From Actinomycetota bacterium (lineage in GTDB: Bacteria; Actinomycetota; Actinomycetes; Nanopelagicales; Nanopelagicaceae), in assembly GCA_009705165.1 (NCBI GenBank), contig WLCU01000062.1:1-6414 (forward strand): DNA of 6,414 nt, read 5' to 3'. Of the stretch, positions 1-4,961 are shown one piece after another. Each line of letters starts with the position of its first letter. Positions within the stretch are counted from its first letter, which is position 1. Under the pieces are notes generated by a model that searched no databases, was not told the DNA's origin, and worked only from the letters and a program-made list of their open reading frames with translations. The position numbers were made by a program, and so were the translations under genes.

Positions 1-1
1 A

Positions 2-385
2 ACTTCAGAAGAAGTGTTGAATTTAATTCCAAATGATTTACGGGAGGCAGGAACTGCCCTAGGTGGAACGCAATGGCGAACTGTTGCAATGATTGTTTTG
101 CCAGCCGCTAAGAGCGGATTGATTACAGCAATTATTCTTGGAGTGGCTCGAATTGCTGGCGAGACCGCACCGATCCTTTTACTCACTGGTGGTGGCGACA
201 AAGTAAACGCAAATGCTTTTAATGGCCCAATGGGTTCTCTGCCCTATTACATTTGGAAGTCATTTAATGCTGGGTCGCCAGAGGCGATTACTCGCGCCTG
301 GGCCGGCTTATTAGTTTTACTTGCAATTGTCTTATTTCTATTTACTACAGCACGTTTCTTGGGCACACGAAAGATTTCACGATGA
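2..385 (+). CDS. pstA: Phosphate ABC transporter permease PstA, C-terminal part (5' end outside window)
   Basis: This is the C-terminal 127 residues of the PstA inner-membrane permease; the frame is open to the left edge, so the true start lies upstream. PstA pairs with PstC to form the channel through which phosphate, delivered by PstS, crosses the cytoplasmic membrane. The visible part contains the cytoplasmic EAA-type loop that docks on the ATPase ([20 protein letters not shown], visible residues 15-34). It is followed by the PstA hallmark ARIAGETAP and a final hydrophobic segment rich in Leu/Val/Ile close to a basic C-terminus (GTRKISR). The TGA stop overlaps the ATG of pstB (ATGA, 382-385), which indicates translational coupling in one operon. 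PstC is expected upstream but is not visible. The family call is secure; nothing looks broken in the visible part. Confidence 0.95.
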   Translation, partial: TSEEVLNLIPNDLREAGTALGGTQWRTVAMIVLPAAKSGLITAIILGVARIAGETAPILLLTGGGDKVNANAFNGPMGSLPYYIWKSFNAGSPEAITRAWAGLLVLLAIVLFLFTTARFLGTRKISR

Positions 386-1260
386 CAACATCACATGAAA
401 GCGAGAAAGTAAATATGGATACAGCAATTAAGCCATCGTCATTAGCGCAGGTTGCTAACTCACAAACAGCAAGAGTTGCAGGTAACACAGCACAGGGCAC
501 TGGACTTGAAACCCGCGGAATCCATGCATGGTTTGGTAAGCACCACGCACTTGCAGATATCAATTTGAATTTTGCTGCAGGGACTGTAACTGCATTGATC
601 GGTCCATCTGGTTGCGGCAAATCCACTTTCATTCGAACCATAAATCGAATGCATGAGTTCATCCCAGGTGCGGCTATGGCTGGTGAAGTATTACTAGATG
701 GCAAGGATGTATATGCCCCTGGTACTGATGTGACAAAAATTCGCTTAAAAATCGGTATGGTTTTTCAAAAGCCAAATCCATTTCCATCAATGTCAATTGG
801 CGAAAATGTTTTATCCGGGTTGAAATTGGCTCAATTAAAAGCAGATAACAAAGATGATCTTCTTCAAGATTGTCTTGAGAGAGCTGGACTTTGGAATGAA
901 GTCAAAGATCGTCTGGGTGCTTATGGTGGGTCTCTCTCTGGCGGTCAGCAACAACGCCTGTGTATCGCTCGCTCGCTTGCAGTACGCCCACAAGTTTTGT
1001 TGATGGATGAACCATGTTCTGCTCTTGACCCGGGATCGACACTTCGCATCGAGGACACCATTCGCCATTTGTCAGAAACAATGACCATCGTGATTGTCAC
1101 CCACAATATGCAGCAAGCTGCACGCGTCTCTGATTACACCGCATTTTTCCTATCCGACGGTGGTCCTGGCCAAATGATCGAAGTAGCTCCAACAAGTGAG
1201 ATTTTTTCCCGTCCAAAGGATGAGCGGACAGAAAACTACGTCACAGGCCGATTCGGTTAA
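382..1260 (+). CDS. pstB: Phosphate ABC transporter ATP-binding protein PstB
   Basis: PstB is the cytoplasmic ATPase that powers high-affinity phosphate import through PstA/PstC. All ABC motifs are intact: Walker [10 protein letters not shown] (residues 74-82), Q-loop Q129 in the PstB-typical VFQKPNPFP, signature LSGGQQQR (185-192), Walker B VLLMDEP (205-211), D-loop SALD (213-216) and H-loop H241. The PstB-specific tail [10 protein letters not shown] closes the protein. At 292 residues it is longer than typical PstB (about 250-260). The excess is mainly an N-terminal extension of about 30 Ala/Ser/Thr/Gln-rich residues before the first conserved strand, plus a short SDGGPGQ insertion near residue 258. 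The start at 382 overlaps the pstA stop by 4 nt. An in-frame ATG at 415 (residue 12) is an alternative, and both have only weak purine-rich upstream sequences (GAAAG at 369-373; GAGAAAG at 403-409). Function is certain; the exact start is less so. Confidence 0.97.
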   Translation: MTTSHESEKVNMDTAIKPSSLAQVANSQTARVAGNTAQGTGLETRGIHAWFGKHHALADINLNFAAGTVTALIGPSGCGKSTFIRTINRMHEFIPGAAMAGEVLLDGKDVYAPGTDVTKIRLKIGMVFQKPNPFPSMSIGENVLSGLKLAQLKADNKDDLLQDCLERAGLWNEVKDRLGAYGGSLSGGQQQRLCIARSLAVRPQVLLMDEPCSALDPGSTLRIEDTIRHLSETMTIVIVTHNMQQAARVSDYTAFFLSDGGPGQMIEVAPTSEIFSRPKDERTENYVTGRFG

Positions 1261-1272
1261 TCGACACCTGTT

Positions 1273-1314
1273 GTTCACCTAATAGTTGAACTGCGTTAAA
1301 CCAGTTCACTACGG
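1273..1314 (+). promoter_or_regulatory. Candidate Pho-box-like repeat array upstream of pstS
   Basis: Four GTT-led units begin at 1273 (GTTCACCTAAT), 1285 (GTTGAACTGCG), 1295 (GTTAAACCAGT) and 1304 (GTTCACTACGG). Against the Streptomyces PhoP direct-repeat consensus as I recall it (GKTCAYYYRSG), they match at about 9, 9, 8 and 9 of 11 positions. Spacing is 12, 10 and 9 nt, not a strict 11. The position just upstream of a phosphate-binding-protein gene fits control by a phosphate-starvation response regulator. The same stretch also forms a dyad, TGAACTG (1287-1293) with CAGTTCA (1302-1308), so a palindromic operator or a small RNA hairpin is an alternative reading. The pattern is seen; the regulator is inferred. 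Confidence 0.45.
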
Positions 1315-1336
1315 CAATTAACCAAGCTTGCATAAG
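1308..1336 (+). promoter_or_regulatory. Possible pstS promoter
   Basis: A weak -10-like CATAAG (1331-1336) lies 17 nt downstream of ACTACG (1308-1313), which overlaps the last GTT repeat. That layout fits an activator-dependent promoter with a poor -35. A competing option is TTGCAT (1328-1333) with TCAAAT (1351-1356), also spaced 17 nt. Neither is strong by eye, so the start of transcription is uncertain. The 118-nt gap after pstB and the strong terminator after pstS support a separate pstS transcript. Confidence 0.3.
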
Positions 1337-1366
1337 TTTTACCTCGTAGTTCAAATCAAAATCTAT

Positions 1367-1373
1367 GAGGGGA
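1367..1373 (+). promoter_or_regulatory. Strong Shine-Dalgarno of pstS
   Basis: GAGGGGA sits 5 nt before the ATG at 1379. It is one of the best ribosome binding sites in the window and fixes the pstS start, in agreement with the signal peptide beginning at this Met. Confidence 0.8.
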
Positions 1374-1378
1374 AATAA

Positions 1379-2527
1379 ATGAGAATTTCGAAGCTCGCGA
1401 AAGTTGCAGCTCTTGCACTCGCGTTCGGCCTAGTAGCAGGCACACCAGCATATGCAGTTGATCTTCAAGGTTCAGGAGCATCTTTCCCAGCTCTACTTAT
1501 TGAAGGTTGCAAAGCTGGATTCGCTTCAAACACAACACATACTTACGTTTATGCATCTTCATCATCAGGTACAGGTCAAGCTAACTCAGATAAGTCAATT
1601 GGTGATTTCTGGATGTCAGATGGTGCTTACACAGCATCTACTAAGCGTTCAACTCTTATTCACGTCCCACTAGTTGCAGCCCCAATCGCAATTTTGCACA
1701 ACTTGCCTTCTAAGACAACACTTTCACTTTCAGCAGCAACTGTTGCCGGAATTTTTGGTGGAACAATTACTCGTTGGAACGATCCGGCAATTGTTGCGGA
1801 TAACAACCGTTCAACAACAAAGGTTGTTTACAAGAAAGATGCAAACGGAAACCCAAAGAAAGATGCAAAGGGAAATCCAATTGTTCTTCGCACACAGGTA
1901 GTTCAGCAGCACTACACATTGCCGGATAAGCCAATCAAGGTTGTGTACCGCTCAGATTCATCTGGAACTTCAGAGAACTTCACTAATTACTTAGCTAAGT
2001 CAGCTTCATCTGTTTGGACAAAGGCGAAGAGCAAGGTGTTCAAGGATTCATTCCCTGGAGACATCAACGCAATTGCAAACTTGGGTCGTGTTGTTGGTGC
2101 AGCATCTTCAAATGGTGTTTCACAACTTGCAGGCAAGACTGCTTACTCAATCACATATGCTGAAGTTAACTATGCAGCAGCAAATAAGCTAAAGATTGCC
2201 AATCTAATTAACCCAGCAGGTGCTTCAGTTGTTCCTGACTCAACTGGCGTGGGAGCATTCCTTGCATCAGCAACACAGGATGCAAATGGCTTCCTAACAT
2301 ATGACTACGCAACTAAGGAAAAAGGCGCATACCCACTAGGTATCGTGTCTTACCTTCTTGCAGATACAAAGTACCCAGATGCTGCAAAAGCTAAAGCAGT
2401 TAAGGAGTTTGCTACGTACATCTTGAGCACAAAGTGCTCTAAGGATGTTGGCGGACCACTTGGCTTCAGTGTTATCGATGGTGACCTACTAAAGAAGTCA
2501 CTTGCTCAGGTAGCAAAGATCGGTTAA
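1379..2527 (+). CDS. pstS: Phosphate ABC transporter substrate-binding protein, PstS-like
   Basis: A 382-residue secreted phosphate-binding protein that captures phosphate outside the cell for the Pst importer. A Sec signal peptide is clear: basic MRISKLAK, hydrophobic core to about residue 20, and likely cleavage after AYA (26/27). There is no lipobox cysteine. Mature PstS motifs are GSGASFP (31-37, with S35/F36 at the E. coli T10/F11 positions), the SSSGTG loop (61-66), DFWMSD (76-81, D81 matching the phosphate-contacting Asp), and YRSDSSGTSENF (190-201, with R191, S195, G196 and T197 matching the Arg/Ser/Gly/Thr anion contacts). The C-terminal GGPLGFSVI is also typical. The protein contains a tandem 8-residue repeat (152-167) and only two cysteines (C44, C353). 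Codons are strongly biased to A/T-ending synonyms, which fits high expression. It has its own upstream region and terminator. A relative binding another oxyanion cannot be excluded, but linkage to pstAB favours phosphate. Confidence 0.92.
   Translation: MRISKLAKVAALALAFGLVAGTPAYAVDLQGSGASFPALLIEGCKAGFASNTTHTYVYASSSSGTGQANSDKSIGDFWMSDGAYTASTKRSTLIHVPLVAAPIAILHNLPSKTTLSLSAATVAGIFGGTITRWNDPAIVADNNRSTTKVVYKKDANGNPKKDAKGNPIVLRTQVVQQHYTLPDKPIKVVYRSDSSGTSENFTNYLAKSASSVWTKAKSKVFKDSFPGDINAIANLGRVVGAASSNGVSQLAGKTAYSITYAEVNYAAANKLKIANLINPAGASVVPDSTGVGAFLASATQDANGFLTYDYATKEKGAYPLGIVSYLLADTKYPDAAKAKAVKEFATYILSTKCSKDVGGPLGFSVIDGDLLKKSLAQVAKIG
1832..1879 (+). repeat. In-frame 24-nt tandem duplication inside pstS
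   Basis: Two adjacent 24-nt units (1832-1855 and 1856-1879) are identical at 22 of 24 positions. They encode KKDANGNP followed by KKDAKGNP. The element sits between the region after TRWNDPAIV and the YRSDSSGT ligand loop, so it is probably a surface hairpin or loop. The near identity at the DNA level suggests a recent duplication. Confidence 0.85.
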
Positions 2528-2550
2528 TTCCGAATTAAATATCGAGGGTA

Positions 2551-2595
2551 GAACGCCCCCACGTGCGCGAGCACGGGGGGCGTTCTTTTTATTTT
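2551..2595 (+). terminator. Rho-independent terminator of pstS
   Basis: A 10-bp perfect stem pairs GAACGCCCCC (2551-2560) with GGGGGCGTTC (2576-2585). It continues past a single bulged A (2561) into a 5-bp stem (2562-2566 with 2571-2575). The loop is GCGA (2567-2570), a GNRA tetraloop. A T-rich tract follows (2586-2595, TTTTTATTTT). It lies 23 nt after the pstS stop and has no T-tract on the other side, so it acts on plus-strand transcription only. Confidence 0.95.
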
Positions 2596-2603
2596 GTTAT
2601 ATT
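2595..2603 (+). promoter_or_regulatory. Possible extended -10 promoter of the DinB gene
   Basis: TGTTATATT fits the extended -10 form TGnTATAAT with 5 of 6 hexamer matches. No -35 is recognisable at the proper distance, because that position falls in the terminator stem. Transcription would begin near 2610, giving a 5' leader of about 33 nt. A gene directly after a strong terminator needs its own promoter, which supports this site, but the match is short. Confidence 0.35.
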
Positions 2604-2632
2604 AGAACCTTGAACTCTGACCCCAACTAGCC

Positions 2633-2637
2633 AAGGA
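2633..2637 (+). promoter_or_regulatory. Shine-Dalgarno that favours the TTG start at 2643
   Basis: AAGGA ends 5 nt before TTG 2643 but 14 nt before the in-frame ATG at 2652. The spacing therefore favours the TTG as the initiation codon. Confidence 0.55.
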
Positions 2638-2642
2638 ACGGA

Positions 2643-3116
2643 TTGAAAACTATGACAACAATTGCTGAATACGCCGATGCATATGAAAAAGCAACGAACG
2701 AGTTTCTAGCTATTGCAACAAATGTTCCCGAATCAAAGTTGGATACCCAGGTTGGTCAAGACTGGAGTTCTAGACAAGTAATTCACCACTGCGCAGATAG
2801 CGAAGCACAGTCATATGCGCGCTTGCGTCGTTTAATTGCCGAACCAGGTTCAATGATTCAAGGCTATGACGAAGGCGCATGGGGGAGTAATCCAACACTT
2901 GGTTATGAAGAACTACCTGTGCAGGTTTCCATTGAAGTATTCAAAGCCGTACGTGCCGGTTCACTTGAAATTATTAAGCGACTAACCCCAGAACAGTTAC
3001 AACTTTCGGGCGTGCACTCTGAATCAGGTGAGTTCACAGTTGAAAAGTGGTTAAAGGGATATACCCGTCATGCCATTGATCACGCAGAGCAAATCACCAA
3101 GAATTTAGCACTCTAA
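2643..3116 (+). CDS. DinB / YfiT-like putative metal-dependent hydrolase or thiol transferase
   Basis: A 157-residue soluble protein of the DinB four-helix-bundle superfamily. The segment WSSRQVIHHCADSEAQSY followed by the GYDEGAWG element (74-81) closely resembles Bacillus YfiT, whose relatives are divalent-metal enzymes linked to bacillithiol transfer (BstA). The expected three-His metal site is visible: H48/H49 in the HHCADSE motif, then H143 and H147 in RHAIDHAEQI. In an actinobacterium the co-substrate would more likely be mycothiol or another thiol; that is inference, and no thiol gene is nearby. Starts: TTG 2643 is preferred by the Shine-Dalgarno, with ATG 2652 (three residues shorter) possible. 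The gene is monocistronic, with a terminator upstream and a convergent gene downstream that overlaps its stop by 4 nt. Family membership is well supported; substrate is unknown. Confidence 0.8.
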   Translation: MKTMTTIAEYADAYEKATNEFLAIATNVPESKLDTQVGQDWSSRQVIHHCADSEAQSYARLRRLIAEPGSMIQGYDEGAWGSNPTLGYEELPVQVSIEVFKAVRAGSLEIIKRLTPEQLQLSGVHSESGEFTVEKWLKGYTRHAIDHAEQITKNLAL

Positions 3117-3679
3117 CTTTTCTTTTTATGAAAGCGGCTCCATCTCACACGGGTGAGTAGAACTACTCCTGCAATCATAAGAAGTTGCAGGAGAATTGCC
3201 CATACTGACGTTAACTCTTTAGTAATTAACTCTGCAATCCCATGAGCTTTGAGTTCGTTTGCACCGGTTATATAAAAACTATAGGTAATCAAGCGTCCAG
3301 AAAAAAAGGCGATAGTCAGCGGAATTAACTTCACACCAATTAAGCCTGCGGCTTCAAATAACTGCGCAGAGGGTAAAGGTGAAATTATAAATAGAAGCAC
3401 AGTTATGAATTTGCGCGAGGATTTTTCCTCCAAAAGTTGCTGTGCATCCTTTAGATTTTCTAAAGTTTTCTTATTGATTCGGTTGCGAAGCAATCCAGTT
3501 ACTTTGGCCAGAACTAAGCGCCCAGATCCAGCACTAATCGCGCCAAGCAACACCAGAACAAATGGGTGCAAATCGCTATTGAGTGAGAAAAGAACTAAAA
3601 CGCTCCAGGTCGGAGGGGCAAATGCCGGGGCCACATTAAATAGAAATACAACTGCTACTAATGCAATTGCAGTTTGCAT
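3113..3679 (-). CDS. Small multi-pass membrane protein, possibly VTT/DedA-like
   Basis: A 188-residue integral membrane protein. Hydrophobic stretches lie around residues 2-31 (broken by NVAPAFAPP, perhaps a re-entrant or paired helix), 38-52, 91-113, 116-136 and 157-176. A charged, probably cytoplasmic loop (about 64-90, KKTLENLKDAQQLLEEKSSRK) sits in the middle, and the C-terminus is basic (RVRWSRFHKKKS). The pairing of a Gly/Ala-rich GAISAGSGR segment with a later SPLPSAQLFEAAGLIG segment recalls the VTT (SNARE-associated / DedA / YqaA) fold, members of which move lipids across membranes, but the match is by eye and weak. The start is well bounded: an in-frame TAG lies four codons upstream of ATG 3679 and no other start codon intervenes. 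No good Shine-Dalgarno is seen. It is divergent from the MFS gene and convergent with the DinB gene. Function is unknown. Confidence 0.8.
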   Translation of the reverse strand: MQTAIALVAVVFLFNVAPAFAPPTWSVLVLFSLNSDLHPFVLVLLGAISAGSGRLVLAKVTGLLRNRINKKTLENLKDAQQLLEEKSSRKFITVLLFIISPLPSAQLFEAAGLIGVKLIPLTIAFFSGRLITYSFYITGANELKAHGIAELITKELTSVWAILLQLLMIAGVVLLTRVRWSRFHKKKS

Positions 3680-3702
3680 ACCGCCAGCCTAGACCCATCA
3701 CC

Positions 3703-3730
3703 ATGACTTACTTCTGTAATCAGTTATTCT
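3703..3730 (+). promoter_or_regulatory. Candidate promoter for the MFS pair, suggesting a leaderless mRNA
   Basis: ATGACT (3703-3708, 4/6 to TTGACA) and TATTCT (3725-3730, 4/6 to TATAAT) are 16 nt apart. The predicted transcription start is at about 3737-3738, directly on the GTG start codon. No Shine-Dalgarno precedes that GTG, which agrees with leaderless initiation, common in Actinobacteria. The gap is only 58 nt and must also hold the promoter of the divergent membrane-protein gene. Confidence 0.4.
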
Positions 3731-3737
3731 CAATCTC

Positions 3738-4961
3738 GTGAAATCGCTAGGTCCAGCCTTTAATCGTATGTGGGGTGCAAGTTTGGCCTCGAATCTAGCC
3801 GATGGTTTGTTGCGTACGGCTGCGCCTTTGTTAGCGGTCTCATTGACCAAAGACCCTGTACTTATCTCCCTCATGAGCGCATTAGTGATGTTGCCTTGGC
3901 TATTTTTTGCAATCCCTATCGGTGGGATTGTTGATCGCTTCGATAGACGCTATTTATTGGCCGGATCAAATGCAATACGTTTTATAATTGCAGCTCTTCT
4001 TTCGCTGTCAATCTCAACGGATCGAATCACAATCTATTGGCTCTTTCTGGCCGCATTTCTTATTGGAATCTGTGAAGTGGTGGCTGATACAACTGCGCAA
4101 TCTCTCATTCCGCAAATTCTTAAGAAAGAAGGATTTGAAAAAGGCAACTCACGTCTTCAGATTTCAGAAACAATTGTGCAAGGTTTTATTGGCGCACCAG
4201 TAAGCGGTTTTTTGTACGCCGCAGCAATCTACTTACCATTTGTATTTAATAGTCTCGGATTTGCTATCGCTGCAGTGTTGGCGCTTGCCATCCCAATTCA
4301 ATTTTTACAAGATTTGCGTGAAGATCGCGAGAAGAACTCTTTCATAAACGATGTCAAATTTGGAATGCGTTTTTTATATCAACATAAGCTGCTTTGGCGT
4401 TTAGTCATCACTACAACCAGCATCGGCTTTTTTAGTTCTTTAGCATCAGCAACTTCAGTGCTTTTTGTTATAGATGAGCTACATGTTAAGCCTGCATACT
4501 TTGGATTGATTATGGCGGCCGGAGGAGTAGGTGCGATTCTTGGTGGGATTGCCGCAACGCATACTTCACGAAGATTTGGACGTGGAAAAGCTTTGGCAGG
4601 AAATATTTTTATTGGTGCGTTCTCATCAGCTTTAATTGGGATTGTCCCCAATGTTTACTGGTTAATTGCAATCGATTTACTCATTGGATTTTCTATTTCT
4701 CAGTGGAATATTCTGTTGATGTCTTTATATCAGTCACTGATTCCAAACCACCTGTACGGGCGAATTCATGGAACACGACGGACCTTAGTTTGGGGACTAA
4801 TGCCAATTGGCTCATTTATAGGGGGATATGTCGCAAAATTTGGGTTAAGAGCTCCATTTTTAGTTGGTGGCACCATCGCCACATTAATCGCAATGACGGC
4901 ACTAAAGTTTCTTATAGAAATTGGGGATCATTCAGCTAAAGAGGGTGTTAATAATGTCTAG
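3738..4961 (+). CDS. Major facilitator superfamily exporter, DHA3 / MFS_3 type (first of pair)
   Basis: A 407-residue, roughly 12-helix membrane transporter, likely a proton-driven exporter. MFS motif A is clear after helix 2 as GGIVDRFDRR (62-71), and a degenerate copy, HTSRRFGRGKA (275-285), marks the second half. The stretches CEVVADTTAQSLIP (112-125), NSR (137-139), FIGAPVSG (150-157) and IPNHLYGRIHGTRR with WGLMPIG (335-358) are typical of the MFS_3 / EntS- and MefA-like branch, which exports siderophores, macrolides and other small molecules. The substrate here is unknown. The GTG start is backed by alignment with the downstream paralogue: its LGPAFNRMW matches LGASYWKLW there. ATG 3768 (residue 11) is a weaker alternative. 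Its stop overlaps the next gene by 8 nt. It is full length, with no sign of decay. Confidence 0.9.
   Translation: MKSLGPAFNRMWGASLASNLADGLLRTAAPLLAVSLTKDPVLISLMSALVMLPWLFFAIPIGGIVDRFDRRYLLAGSNAIRFIIAALLSLSISTDRITIYWLFLAAFLIGICEVVADTTAQSLIPQILKKEGFEKGNSRLQISETIVQGFIGAPVSGFLYAAAIYLPFVFNSLGFAIAAVLALAIPIQFLQDLREDREKNSFINDVKFGMRFLYQHKLLWRLVITTTSIGFFSSLASATSVLFVIDELHVKPAYFGLIMAAGGVGAILGGIAATHTSRRFGRGKALAGNIFIGAFSSALIGIVPNVYWLIAIDLLIGFSISQWNILLMSLYQSLIPNHLYGRIHGTRRTLVWGLMPIGSFIGGYVAKFGLRAPFLVGGTIATLIAMTALKFLIEIGDHSAKEGVNNV
4938..4945 (+). promoter_or_regulatory. Shine-Dalgarno of the second MFS gene
   Basis: AAAGAGGG, inside the end of the first MFS gene, sits 8 nt before ATG 4954. It decides for that ATG over an upstream in-frame TTG at 4921, which would add 11 residues not matched in the paralogue. 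Confidence 0.7.

Noticed and set aside
345..704. Minus-strand open frame across the pstA/pstB junction
   Set aside because: It is antisense to well-conserved PstA and PstB sequence, including Walker A, and its composition looks like a shadow frame.
1284..1310. Hairpin after pstB as a rho-independent terminator
   Set aside because: The stem is short and AT-containing and no T-tract follows directly; the nearest TTTT is at 1337-1340, too far away.
3680..3737. Clear promoter for the minus-strand membrane protein
   Set aside because: A TTGAGA-like -35 exists on the minus strand, but the hexamer 17 nt away (TAAGTC) is a poor -10, so no site was called.
4921..4953. Upstream TTG start for the second MFS gene
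   Set aside because: ATG 4954 has a good Shine-Dalgarno 8 nt before it, and the extra 11 residues have no counterpart in the paralogue.
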